DNA of 64,000 bases from Haematococcus lacustris (Eukaryota; Chlorophyta; Chlorophyceae; Chlamydomonadales; Haematococcaceae): positions 7,553,722 through 7,617,721 of the forward strand of contig JASKMD010000017.1 in assembly GCA_030144725.1 (NCBI GenBank). Direction: 5' to 3'. Shown here piece after piece: positions 10,201 through 19,274 of this stretch; position 1 is the first letter of the stretch, and each line of letters opens with the position of its first letter. Below the pieces are notes generated by a model that did no database searches, was not told the origin of the DNA, and saw only the letters and a list, made by a program, of their open reading frames with translations. The position numbers and the translations under genes were made by a program.

Positions 10201-10982
10201 GAATGCAACAACTGATCAGCACCCAGCCCAAGAAGGCTAACAAACGTATCCTACGCCCGTCCCGCACCGACCACAAAGGCCTGCAGGCGCTAGCTGATCC
10301 TGACACCAAAACCATATGCACAGCCCCCGCCGACCTAAACCGGATAATCACCGCCGCATATGGGCAGAAGCTGTCGGCCCCGACCCCCAAGACCGGCCAC
10401 TACACTAACACACAGACACGAAACTACCCGTGGGCTCGCGCCAAAGCAGACGACGCCTTCGCAATGCACGCATGCCAAAAAATTCACTGGCTGCACACAG
10501 CCATCATGGACAAGGCAGGCTTCCAGGAATGCCTCAGCAGGCTGGCAGGAGGCAAGGCCCCGGGACCAGACGGCGTGGAAAACGAAATCATCAAGATGCT
10601 GCCATGGGAGATGCGGGAAACCATCCACCAGCTCTTCATCATCATGTGGGCAACAGGCTGCACACCCACCACGTGGAAAACCAGTGACACATGCCTGCTC
10701 TACAAGGACAAGGGGGAAGAAACAGACCTTAACTCCTACAGGCCGGTGGGCCTAGCCAACACCGTATATAAGTTGTGGACCAGCCTCATTACCAAGACGC
10801 TGTCTGAATATGCTGAAGCTAATGGGATGCTCAGCAAGAACCAGGCTGGGTTCCGCTCCCACAGGAACACCACACAACAGCTGCAGATGCTGGTCATGGC
10901 CCTTGAGGATGCTAAACTGGCCAAGGCAGATATCTATGCACTCCTGGTCGACTTCACCAGTGCGTTCAACACCACCTGCTAG
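7188..10982 (+). CDS. LINE A enzymatic polyprotein, part 1: Josephin-like pair, APE endonuclease, RT start
   Basis: This is the same frame as the N-terminal module. In order it has two Josephin-like cysteine protease domains (about 7194-7600 and 7740-8190), a basic Pro/Thr-rich linker (8350-8790), and an APE-type endonuclease (8796-9530: TLNVRSLH, TET, AGDINATL, SRIDAIL, SDHRPL). A helical linker follows, then the start of reverse transcriptase (GKAPGPDG near 10551; motif A, DFTSAFNT, at about 10950). A TGA at 7254-7256 (Gly codon in copy B) and a TAG at 10980-10982 (Gln in copy B) interrupt it, the second directly after RT motif A. This copy should not make active RT. Confidence 0.9.
7194..8190 (+). 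other. Tandem Josephin-like cysteine protease domains
   Basis: Domain 1 has ASHCQIHALN (Cys codon at 7224) and AHSMAIRKHDGAWYLLDSQ (His at 7527, Asp at 7572). Domain 2 has KKCCLAHAINMAMG (Cys at 7776) and NHATTIRHIDNAWQWLDSE (His at 8127, Asp at 8172). Cys-X-X-His-Ala-X-Asn, then His, then W-X-X-D/N-S matches the Cys/His/Asn-Asp arrangement of Josephin (MJD) deubiquitinases. Copy B keeps all these residues in both domains. Possible roles are polyprotein processing or removal of ubiquitin; neither is shown by the sequence. In copy A the TGA at 7254 cuts domain 1 just after its catalytic Cys-His. Confidence 0.72.
8796..9530 (+). other. APE-type endonuclease domain (LINE A)
   Basis: It carries the apurinic endonuclease signature in order: LNVRSLH (metal-site Asn), LILTETM (Glu), LAGDINATL (Asp and Asn), SRIDAIL, and SDHRPL (catalytic Asp-His, His codon at 9486). 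In APE-clade LINEs this enzyme nicks the target to prime reverse transcription. All residues are also present in copy B. The element carries a second endonuclease near its C-terminus. Confidence 0.93.
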
Positions 10983-13900
10983 GACAAACTGCTATGGATC
11001 ATGCACGACCTAGGCTTCCCCACGGACGCTACTGACGCAGTAAAGGACCTATACACCGGCGCCACAACGCGCTTTAAAACCCCATACGGCCATACTGACC
11101 CGGTCCCAGTCAACCGGGGCACCATACAAGGCGACTCTCTCTCGCCCTTCCTATTTCTCATCTACATTGAACCCCTCCTGCGATGGCTGCAAGTGGGCGC
11201 GAGGGGCTATAAATTCAAATCAGCAACAGCCGACAGCGGGGAACGCGCCACCGTCAGCAGCATCGACTATGCGGATGACATAGCCATCCTCTGCAACACC
11301 CTTCGCAACCTCCGATGCCAAGCGGACAAACTCTCAGCCTTCTCGGACTGGGGTCACCTCATCATCTCACACAGTAAAACCCTCGCAACAGCGGCGCTCC
11401 ACCACTCGGTCGAAACCGGCATGTGCAGCAACGCGGCCGAAGCGGACAAGCGGGCCCGCCAACAACTCCAAACCATCAGCCTACAAGGGAAACCCGTCAC
11501 CTACCACCGCCCAACCTCACCCTTCACCTACCTGGGGGTGCTCATCACCATGACGCTGGACTGGAAACCACAACACACAGCTATGATTACCCAGCTCCGC
11601 CAAAAACTTGAAAGACTCAGACGCTCCTTTGCTAGCGCTAGACAGGCCATACACATCATCCGCACGGCCATCATACCCAGCCTAGCCTACAGCTTCTGCG
11701 CCGTGCCCTGCACCCCTGGAGACCTTGAGCTATACGACAGGTCCATCAATCAATGCGTGAAGCTTAAGCTCAGACTCCCCCTGGGAACGCCCAATGCCAT
11801 CATCAGAGAAGACGCCGGGAAACTAGGCATGGGCATCAGCTCCACAGCCCAGGAATACCATGCTCGCAATACGACAGCACTCACACACAGCCTCCAGTCC
11901 ACAGATGTGGCACACGCCCACATATCGAGGAGCATGCTGCACAAACAAATCACTTGGCTCAGTACCCAGGCTAGCACACAAGGACACCGCATGCTCACCC
12001 TCCTTCACCATACCCTCAGGGCGCGGCAGCTAGTATATGCCTCTATATCCGGGCTGTCGGCCACGGAAGAGGGGCTACCTCTCTATCATGAGGAATGCCA
12101 AACACTCGGCCGCCTCATCACACAAGCCAGCAGCTCTCGAGCACAAGATGTCGTTAGTGCCAGCATCACCTGCCTCAAAAGCCTCGGCGTCACGCACGCC
12201 TCTGAGCTCAGCTGCAAGGGTAACACACACATCATCACCGGTAGCATGCTCACATTAAAGTACGGGAAAAAGGTCAAGCAGAAGCACATCATCGCCCTCA
12301 ACAAACTCGCGGCCATGGCGGCCCAGCCCTCATGCCCCGACGCGACCGCAACGCGCACCATCCGGGACAGCCGCAACACATCACTTGACCTCCCGCCCGA
12401 CCAACGCAGAATCACACCGTGGGCCGCGGGCCTCACGGAACTTGCGCCCACACCCACAGTGCCAGACACCAGAACTCGCTATATGGATATGAAAGCGTAC
12501 GCGGTCAAGCACGCAACTCAACCGGCGACGGCGGACCGGACTGCAGCGGCACCCGCAGCCCACGAGGCCATAAGGACAAGCTCACGTCTGCTGAAACGAG
12601 AGCAACGAGCAACACAACCGGCCACAACGAAGCCCACCCCGCCCAAGGCGGGCATGAAACGGAGCAACGAGGGCAGACAGATACAAACCATCCCGGAAGA
12701 TATAGTGCACATAACAGGCCTCGACCTCCCAGGGCTCTCCAGCTGGAAGGTGGATAAAGCCTGCAGATGTAAACCCAAACACCTAGGCTGCATGCTAGGG
12801 GCCATGTACGGCCACCAAGAGGCCATTACCAGCATAGATGGCTGGCAATGGGACGGCATCAACAAGGAAAACTACTACAAGGTACACTGGAAACCCACAG
12901 TCATAGATAGATGGGCACTACCACTATGTGCAGAAGAAGGCTATACACCCACACACATAGAGACCATCAGTAGGGAAGAGGCTAAGGACGTGTGCACTTG
13001 TGAGCTGTGCTGGCTACCAAGAGGGGACAGCCCCACGTGCCACAACTGCAAGAGGGCCTACCACCCGGCCTGCCTCGAGCAAGCCCACCTGTCAGGACAC
13101 AAGGAACCAGGATATTGGCTGTGCCCTATATGCAAGTTTGGCAGCAATGACTTTAAGACTACCATGCGTCTGTCAGCGCACTCGGACCTCATACGAGTAC
13201 ACTGGCACCCCACCCTCGAACCGGCGCCGCTCATCACGGCACACCTGGACTACACGGCTAAGCGCAACGACTACGACGAGGAAAACAAGCAGATACGAGA
13301 AGCCGGACATGCGAGACCCGACGCGAACCTGCCGGCCCACATCCGACAGGGACTGCCGGACCCGCACACCTGGCTACCCCGGTGCACCAACCTGCACTCG
13401 AAGGCCACCTTCCACACGTACCCCATCAACCCGCAGACGGACATCGTCGGGACGGGCAATTGCGAAACCTTCCTCCAACTGCACCCCCACATGACCACCC
13501 CCGCGATGAGCCTCAGCACGGGGGAGCCCATCATGCCCAAGCACGACCTAGTACAACACGTAACGGTTCACGACGAGTCGGGCCGCACAATAGGCCTCCT
13601 GACCAAACAACAACACCAACACTTGCACACTTGGCTACAACGCACACCACACACACGCAACCTGGCCACAGAACTGGTGGCCCTCCTGAGGAGACAGGAT
13701 ACACAGAGCAGCCACCACCCCATGGGAGGGGCACAAGACAAAGCCATTAACACCCTACACACCACACGAAGCTTTCCAAGTACCGTCCAAAGGTGGGCTG
13801 ACCCACTCACAGTTAGACCAGAAACCACTACCTATTGGAGCCCTGACATCAATGACACGGCCTTTGGGGCACATCACAACTGCCTACTGGTACGCCACAC

Positions 13901-15833
13901 TGGCTTATCCACATGGAATGTACCGGCAGACGATGCAGTGGCACTGAAATGCGTCAACCATGCTATACACTCAGCTACACAGGAGGAGGCCATGGCAACC
14001 ATCATGCTGATCCCTGGGAAAAAGGGCATCTCCTACCCTAAACACATTGACACCCTGCGGCGCTACCCTGAGTACTGCCAGCACCTGGCTAGCATACCCT
14101 CCACCAAGACCAGATGCCCCAAGCCAGGCAAGCACGCCAACCTCCACATCTACGTCAATTGGAATGCAGCGGGACGACAACTCGTCACCAAAGGCAACCC
14201 CCAAGGATGGCTGGCTAGCACTGCCACTGCCCTCCACCCCCAACGAGACACACACCCAATCCGCAACAGACCAATGAACCAAAGCCAGCCAGCCACACCC
14301 CCCAGCGGCCACAAACAACACATGCGCCTGCCGCTGGACAGGGACCTGCCCACCTCGGGGCACCAACGCAGCCACCAACAGCTCACGCAACACTCCACGA
14401 CGCAGCCACGGATGGCCATCACCGAATGGGCCACCATCGCGTACTCAGACGGCAGCTGCATCAAGACCTCCGGGGCGGACCCAGCGCGCGTCGGTGCGGG
14501 GGTCTATATCCCGGAGAACAACATCCTCATCACAGTCGCCATGGACGACCCAGAAAGCAACACCATCAACAAGGCAGAACTCACGGCGATATACGCGGCA
14601 CTCAAAGCGGGGGCCAAACGCATCGCCACCGACAGCCTTTGCTCGCTCTACCAAATCCGCCGAGCCCTCGCTAACCCGATGTCGCTCATCACACATAGAC
14701 ACAAGGACATCCTGACAGCCATCGCCACCCTCATCATCGACAGCCCCGCCACGATACAATTCTACAAAGTCCGGGCCCACTCGGGCATTATCGGAAATGA
14801 AGGCGCAGACGCCCTAGCCAAGCACGCGGCGCTACACCCAGAGCTTGCCAACACCCCAGCCTACAGCCCGACTACACGCAAAGAGACGACCTTCTGGCTT
14901 AGCACCGCGGCCGACAGCGAATCCCCCGCCCCACTGCCGGACTGCCGCCAAAGCGTGCGGGCACATATGCACCACAAACACAAGCTTGGCCTTGCCAACC
15001 AAGACAGCATCTACTACCTAATGTCCCAAGAAATCACGAAGGTCGCAGCACCAGGTGCGGGCGATAGAGTGATGACCGACCCGAACATCTCCACCCACGC
15101 ACAACGAACGGCCCTTCTATACCGCACCGGCGGGCTTTACAACCAAAAGCTAGCTTTGCGCTGGAAACGGGCGACGGACGACCGCTGCCCACTTTGCGGG
15201 GAAGCCGACAGTGCCACTCATCTCCTATCGGGCTGCAGCGGGACCTTACCGCTTGTGCAAGAAAGGCACAACGGGGCCGGCCGCCTCATCGTTAAAGCTA
15301 TCAGCAAAGGGACCCTGGGCGGGTACATCCGGTTCGCGGACACCGGCAGCTGGGAGAAGGGCGCGAAGGAAGACCTTGACCTCCCTAACGACACACTACA
15401 CACAACGCTACGATCACTCGGACTGAAAACAACGGCCACCAAAAACACCACTAGACCAGACATACTCATGGTGACGCCGCAAGCGAAGGTGGGCAACGGC
15501 GGCAAAGCCAAGAAACGGGTCACCATCATAGAAATCAAATACTGCTCGGACTCAAGGTGGACGGATCAATTAGACAGGGCAACCAACCAACACACCAAAC
15601 TAGCTCAGAACATACGCAAGGAAGGCCATATGGTTGAGATCAGACCAATCCTCCTGGGCATAGGCGGCATAACATATGAAACACACACACGGCAACACCT
15701 CCTGGCCCTGGGGGTCACACAAGCCAACACTACCAAACTAGCAAACAAGCTAACACGGCACGCGGTGGAGTCAGCCCACTCCATCGCAAAGACAAGCTAC
15801 AGACTAAGGGCCACTAAAGGGGGGGGAGGGTAG
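10983..15833 (+). CDS. LINE A enzymatic polyprotein, part 2: RT, PHD finger, RNase H, CCHC-RLE
   Basis: It continues in frame after the TAG. RT motifs include GTIQGDSLSPFLFLIYI and YADD (11268-11279), followed by the thumb. Next is a long linker, then a C4HC3 PHD finger (12993-13133) and a variable region. RNase H (about 14427-14860) has SDGS (Asp codon at 14448), KAEL, ATDS and GNEGAD. A CCHC finger at 15186 (CPLCGEADSATHLLSGC) precedes a restriction-like endonuclease core: RPD at 15453 and EIK at 15531. The stop is TAG at 15831-15833. Read-through of 10980 would be needed to join it to the rest. Copy B has the same order without stops. Confidence 0.92.
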   Translation, partial: DKLLWIMHDLGFPTDATDAVKDLYTGATTRFKTPYGHTDPVPVNRGTIQGDSLSPFLFLIYIEPLLRWLQVGARGYKFKSATADSGERATVSSIDYADDIAILCNTLRNLRCQADKLSAFSDWGHLIISHSKTLATAALHHSVETGMCSNAAEADKRARQQLQTISLQGKPVTYHRPTSPFTYLGVLITMTLDWKPQHTAMITQLRQKLERLRRSFASARQAIHIIRTAIIPSLAYSFCAVPCTPGDLELYDRSINQCVKLKLRLPLGTPNAIIREDAGKLGMGISSTAQEYHARNTTALTHSLQSTDVAHAHISRSMLHKQITWLSTQASTQGHRMLTLLHHTLRARQLVYASISGLSATEEGLPLYHEECQTLGRLITQASSSRAQDVVSASITCLKSLGVTHASELSCKGNTHIITGSMLTLKYGKKVKQKHIIALNKLAAMAAQPSCPDATATRTIRDSRNTSLDLPPDQRRITPWAAGLTELAPTPTVPDTRTRYMDMKAYAVKHATQPATADRTAAAPAAHEAIRTSSRLLKREQRATQPATTKPTPPKAGMKRSNEGRQIQTIPEDIVHITGLDLPGLSSWKVDKACRCKPKHLGCMLGAMYGHQEAITSIDGWQWDGINKENYYKVHWKPTVIDRWALPLCAEEGYTPTHIETISREEAKDVCTCELCWLPRGDSPTCHNCKRAYHPACLEQAHLSGHKEPGYWLCPICKFGSNDFKTTMRLSAHSDLIRVHWHPTLEPAPLITAHLDYTAKRNDYDEENKQIREAGHARPDANLPAHIRQGLPDPHTWLPRCTNLHSKATFHTYPINPQTDIVGTGNCETFLQLHPHMTTPAMSLSTGEPIMPKHDLVQHVTVHDESGRTIGLLTKQQHQHLHTWLQRTPHTRNLATELVALLRRQDTQSSHHPMGGAQDKAINTLHTTRSFPSTVQRWADPLTVRPETTTYWSPDINDTAFGAHHNCLLVRHTGLSTWNVPADDAVALKCVNHAIHSATQEEAMATIMLIPGKKGISYPKHIDTLRRYPEYCQHLASIPSTKTRCPKPGKHANLHIYVNWNAAGRQLVTKGNPQGWLASTATALHPQRDTHPIRNRPMNQSQPATPPSGHKQHMRLPLDRDLPTSGHQRSHQQLTQHSTTQPRMAITEWATIAYSDGSCIKTSGADPARVGAGVYIPENNILITVAMDDPESNTINKAELTAIYAALKAGAKRIATDSLCSLYQIRRALANPMSLITHRHKDILTAIATLIIDSPATIQFYKVRAHSGIIGNEGADALAKHAALHPELANTPAYSPTTRKETTFWLSTAADSESPAPLPDCRQSVRAHMHHKHKLGLANQDSIYYLMSQEITKVAAPGAGDRVMTDPNISTHAQRTALLYRTGGLYNQKLALRWKRATDDRCPLCGEADSATHLLSGCSGTLPLVQERHNGAGRLIVKAISKGTLGGYIRFADTGSWEKGAKEDLDLPNDTLHTTLRSLGLKTTATKNTTRPDILMVTPQAKVGNGGKAKKRVTIIEIKYCSDSRWTDQLDRATNQHTKLAQNIRKEGHMVEIRPILLGIGGITYETHTRQHLLALGVTQANTTKLANKLTRHAVESAHSIAKTSYRLRATKGGGG
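12993..13133 (+). other. PHD finger inside the LINE A polyprotein
   Basis: The zinc ligands are spaced CELC, CHNC, HPAC and CPIC, with Tyr before the His (RAYHPACL) and Trp before the last pair (YWLCPIC). This is a complete C4HC3 PHD signature. PHD fingers read histone H3 tails or bind DNA-associated proteins. It sits between RT and RNase H, where LINEs usually have nothing like it. Copy B conserves every ligand (CELC, CNSC, HPAC, CPVC). Confidence 0.9.
15186..15700 (+). other. CCHC finger and restriction-like endonuclease (RLE) domain
   Basis: CPLCGEADSATHLLSGC is a CX2CX7HX4C finger of the kind that precedes the RLE in R2/R4-type LINEs. RPDILM follows (Asp at 15459), then IIEIKYCSD (Glu at 15531, Lys at 15537), a PD-(D/E)XK-like core. 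The Asp-Glu spacing is 23 residues, longer than the 12-14 usually quoted. Copy B has RPDIIM and LLEIKYCAD with a similar long spacer. A conserved tail (RPILLGIGGITY) follows. With the APE domain it makes this a dual-endonuclease LINE. Confidence 0.83.
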
Positions 15834-15941
15834 GGGGGGGTCGTCTCTTTTAGCCTGATGGTGGGAGCAGACCGCGCCCCAGGCGGTAGCTCCTCCCTCA
15901 ATGCACGCCGGTGTATTCCGGAGTAGTCTTCTTCTTCTTCT
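15834..15941 (+). mobile_element. LINE A 3' UTR and (CTT)n tail
   Basis: About 95 bases are shared with copy B: the GGTGGGAGCA region, the CGCCCCAGGCGG block and the TCCGGAGTAGTC end. They finish in four to five CTT units instead of poly(A). The conserved 3' end probably carries the RT recognition structure, with GC-rich inverted blocks visible. Confidence 0.85.
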
Positions 15942-15954
15942 TCATAGGCTTGTG
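15942..15954. repeat. LINE A target-site duplication, right copy
   Basis: This is the second copy of TCATAGGCTTGTG, after which gypsy-1 sequence resumes (TATAGGCACGATC). Confidence 0.93.
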
Positions 15955-17640
15955 TATAGGCACGATCAGCGAACCGCTCGTCGGTGCTGTAGCCTTTGAT
16001 AATTGCTTCTATGAGTGAGTCACCTGTTGTCGTGCTGTACTCGGTGCTCGCCGCAGGTGTGTGTGGCCGAGTCCAGCTGGTTCTCCCCCCCACCAGGCCA
16101 CTCATCACATGGGGCAACAGGGTTAGGGACGACAGCCCGGCCATCAGCGCATGGGCGTCTGTGGCGGCGTGTGTCAGCTGGAGGGCATGGCGCAGCCGGT
16201 GGAGGCTGACCCGTGGACTGCTGTTGCAGCAGCCCAGCTTGGCGCCGTGTCAACACCAGGGCATACACGCCAGACACACATAGGGCGGCACCAACGGAGA
16301 CCATGATAGGCTCTCCGTCGTCGTCATCACTGCCACATTGCCCTTGCCTGGCTTGTACTCAATGTGATGGTTAAAGCGTGCCAGGAACTCCATCCATCGG
16401 GCTTGCCGCCTGTAGAGATTTGTCTGTGTCTTGAGATAGATCAATGGGTTGTGGTCAGTCACGATGGTCACATGCACGGCCCCGACAAGGTAGCAGCGCC
16501 ATTCTTGCAGTGCTCTGATGATACCCATAAGTTCTTGCTCTCCTGTGGTGTATTTCATCTGTGCAGGGGAGAATTTGTGGCTGGTGTATGCCACCACTCT
16601 ACCACCCTGCAAGAGAACACCTCCCGTGCCGACCAGTGAGGCATCAGACCACACTTCAAATGGCTGGTTGGGATCAGGGAGCGCCAGCACTGGAGTGGAG
16701 CATAGAGCTTGCTTGAGAGCGTTGAAAGCTCTTAAAGCAGGCTCTCCCAGTTGTTGCCAGTTGGTACTGGCAGCCACTTTCTCACCGGTCAAGTGTGTTA
16801 GTGGGGCCGCGATGGTGCTATAACCAGCAATGAACCGCCGGAAGAAGTTGGCCAACCCCAGGAAAGCTTGCAGCTCTTTGAGGGATGTAGGGACAGGCCA
16901 CTCCTTGATGACTTGCACCTTGGCAGGGTCAACTGCAATTCCTTGCCTGCCGACGATATGCCCCAAGAACTTCAGTTCTGGTCTGTTGAAGTCACACTTG
17001 CTCAGTTTGGCATACAACTGGTTGTCTTTCATTACTTGCAGTACTTCTTTTAAATGCATAGCATGCTCTTCTGGTGAGCTGCTCATCACCAGGATGTCGT
17101 CCAGATACACGAGCACAAAGCCCTCTTTGAGCTGTTTCTCGAACACACGGTTCATGACACGTTGGAATGTAGCCGGTGCATTTGTCAACCCAAAGGACAG
17201 GACTTTGTACTGGAACTGGCCTTCAGGTGTCACAAATGCTGTCTTTGGCACATCTTCAGGGGTGATACGGATCTGGTGGTAGCCACTTTGCAGATCCAAA
17301 GAGTTGAAGATGGTCTTGCCTTGCAGTTTGTCAAAGAGGTCATCAATGCGTGGTAGGGGATACCTATCCCGTACTGTGAGCTTGTTGAGTGCTCGGTAGT
17401 CGACACACATCCTCAATGTCCCATCACGCTTTTCCACAAATAGGACTGGAGCGCCGTAAGGACTGCAGCTAGGCTCAATGAGCTTTTTAGCTAGCAGCTC
17501 GGCCACTTGCTTTTTCATTTCATTCATTTCTCTGAGGGTGTAGCGCCTAGAACGCTGATAAGGTGGCACGTGATCGGGTGCCATGCGAATGGTATGCCCG
17601 ACTCCACGGTCAGGTGGCAGCCCTGATGGCATGGAAGACC
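15955..17640 (-). pseudogene. Gypsy-1 reverse transcriptase and RNase H
   Basis: RT motifs run from PPYQRSRRYTLREM through FVEKRDGTLRMCVDYRALNK, LDLQSGYHQIRI and FGLTNAPATFQRVMN to VYLDDILV. RNase H follows (EVWSDASLVGTGGVLL, YTTGEQELMGI, VTDHNPL). The frame is lost near 16330 (after KPGKGNVAV) and again at the protease junction near 17625. A remnant of the RNase H-integrase linker (about 15955-16040, ending ADRAYTQAYE) reaches the LINE A duplication. RT would copy the element RNA and RNase H would remove it, but the frameshifts disable this copy. Confidence 0.9.
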
Positions 17641-18475
17641 TCGGGATACATGTCATGCACCAGGGAATCCACCTCACTCTGTGGCATGAGCCCATGCACA
17701 TGTTGTTCAGTTTTTGGTTTTTTAGCACTGCTCGCAATCACAGAAGCAAGCGATCCACTGTGCCATCCTTCAGCAGCATCACCATCATCAGGTTCCACCA
17801 ACACCAAGACGCTTGGGCAGCCTTTCCTGAGTGCTCGCGCTGCTTGCTGCGCGCTGCACAGTTCCACAGGCTTGTTGCTGTTTGCCATGTGGGTCAAGAC
17901 TGCAATGCCAGGTTGAAACTTGAGATGTTGAGAATGAAGCTTGTGTTTTTTGCCTTGAACCTTAATGTGGCAGATGTTCGTGCTGACGTCTAGTAGCGCG
18001 TTATGCGACTTTTGCCAATCAGCACCAAGAATCAGATCAATGCCATCAAGCATTTGAGGCAGAATTTTTGCCACCAACGACTTTTGCATGCACACCATTC
18101 CATGCACCTGACTGGTAATGGGTCGCACAGCATTGTTTGCTGCAAGCACCTGCACCTTGTGCTCCAGTGGTGCTTGAGTGACGTCTGCTGTCGGGTTGGT
18201 ATTTAGCCACTTTTCTGACAGGATTGTGTACGTGGCACCTGTGTCAATCATAGCCACACATTCTCTGCCTCCAAGCCTTGCTGTGAAGACAAAAGGAAGG
18301 GCTAGCTGCTTTGTTTTTATTGGCGTGCAGACACACACAGGCAAATTAGTGCGGATATTCGTCATCCTAGGGGGGTAGTTTTTTGATGCGGTTCGCCTCG
18401 GATTGTCCTTGCGACTCCAACGCCACTTGACGCTTGTTGAAATTCTGAGTATGTGAGCAGTCGGAGTGTAGGTAC
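17610..18475 (-). pseudogene. Gypsy-1 retropepsin region (gag missing)
   Basis: The aspartic protease motif VAMIDTGATYTIL is present, with LILGADWQ downstream, as in Ty3/gypsy proteases. The frame closes near 17610 just before the RT region, which is one frame over. Upstream, the reading frame runs into the palindrome array at 18476-18580 and gag cannot be found, so I take about 18470 as the end of recognisable element sequence. The apparent ATG further upstream (18635) lies beyond the array and is probably not a real start. Confidence 0.82.
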
Positions 18476-18580
18476 CTACAGTACTGTAGATGTCTACAGT
18501 ACTGTAGATGTCAACAGTACTGTAGACACCTACAGTACTGTAGGTGTCTACAGTACTGTAGACATCTACAGTACTGTAGG
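18476..18580. repeat. Palindrome array P1 (CTACAGTACTGTAG units)
   Basis: About six copies of the 14-bp perfect palindrome CTACAGTACTGTAG, joined by short spacers (ATGT, ACAC and similar), lie at the truncated 5' end of gypsy-1. The 18-bp period is a multiple of three, so reading frames run through it by chance. Confidence 0.95.
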
Positions 18581-19274
18581 TCAGATTTGACAAGGTCTCT
18601 TGTAAATAGGGTACCATGCTGTTCTCCACATTCAAACCACCATTTGCTACCGCGATTGCACCGTCAGCTTCTGCGTGCTATAAATAGTGAGAGGCGTCGC
18701 CCGCAAGCTCAATATGGGTGTTTTTGCCGAAAGTTGTGTCCACGCAATAAGGTCGCCATAGGGAGCTACGTACATATGTGTAAGGTCTAAGGCCGGGGCC
18801 CGTCTCTATCGCAAGCTAGGTCTGTTCTGTCGGTTGTACTGGGTAGCTCGGCTTGCAAGCTCCCGCAAAGCTGTGGAGTTTGATGATGCCCCGCAATCAC
18901 AACAACCTCGTGCACCGCACCCTCCCGTGTAATATCGAGTGCGGCAGAGATTGCCCCAAAAGTTGTTTGCGGTTGGCCCTCAACCATCCATCATTACATC
19001 TAACCTCACATCATTACATCATGACTCTTAGCCTACATCATTACATCACCACTTGTGTTCCTAACACAAGGGCTAGGCTCAGGATCGGTAACGAATCCTA
19101 GAGGCTGAGTAGGGCTGGGCAGGGCTGGGCTGGGCTCGGCAACATAGGCACGCTTTGTTGTCAGCGCATTTGCATAGCACTGTCGGGATAGCAAACGAGC
19201 TTGGGCTACATTGAGATGTTCCTGCATGGGGGCGAAGGGGGCATGGGGGTTAAGGATGCATGGGGGGAAGGCAC
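18581..19274. other. No gene recognised
   Basis: This is about 690 bases of mixed sequence. A TATAAATA-like string occurs near 18679, and a short tandem of CATCATTACATC-type words at about 18985-19045. A G-rich GGGCTGGGC run is at about 19110-19135. No coding frame, tRNA or LTR was identified. It could hold the lost 5' part of gypsy-1, but I see no match to its 3' LTR. Confidence 0.5.

Larger units (their letters stand above)
2785..15941 (+). mobile_element. LINE copy A, full-length Dualen-type non-LTR retrotransposon (13.2 kb)
   Basis: It has a precise 5' start shared with copy C, one reading frame from 2919 to 15833, a short 3' UTR and a (CTT)n tail, and is bounded by a 13-bp target-site duplication. 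It encodes both an APE-type and a restriction-like endonuclease, the hallmark of the Dualen clade (described in Chlamydomonas by Kojima and Fujiwara). The frame is broken only by TGA at 7254-7256 and TAG at 10980-10982, where copy B has GGA and CAG. Without these two point changes it would be a single 4,305-codon polyprotein gene. Confidence 0.93.
791..18580 (-). mobile_element. Gypsy-1, degenerate Ty3/gypsy chromovirus, split by LINE copy A
   Basis: In minus-strand order the pieces are protease (18.5-17.6 kb), RT and RNase H (17.7-16.0 kb), then after a 13-kb LINE insertion integrase (2770-2114), integrase C-terminus and chromodomain (2113-1378), polypurine tract and partial LTR (1246-791). 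RNase H-to-integrase linker sequence resumes exactly across the LINE target-site duplication. Gag and the 5' LTR are absent: the element stops at a palindrome array at 18476-18580. It carries at least three frameshifts and one in-frame stop, so it is an old, dead copy. Confidence 0.88.

Noticed and set aside
18675..18690. TATA-box promoter (TATAAATA)
   Set aside because: No transcript unit could be tied to it and a single match is expected by chance.
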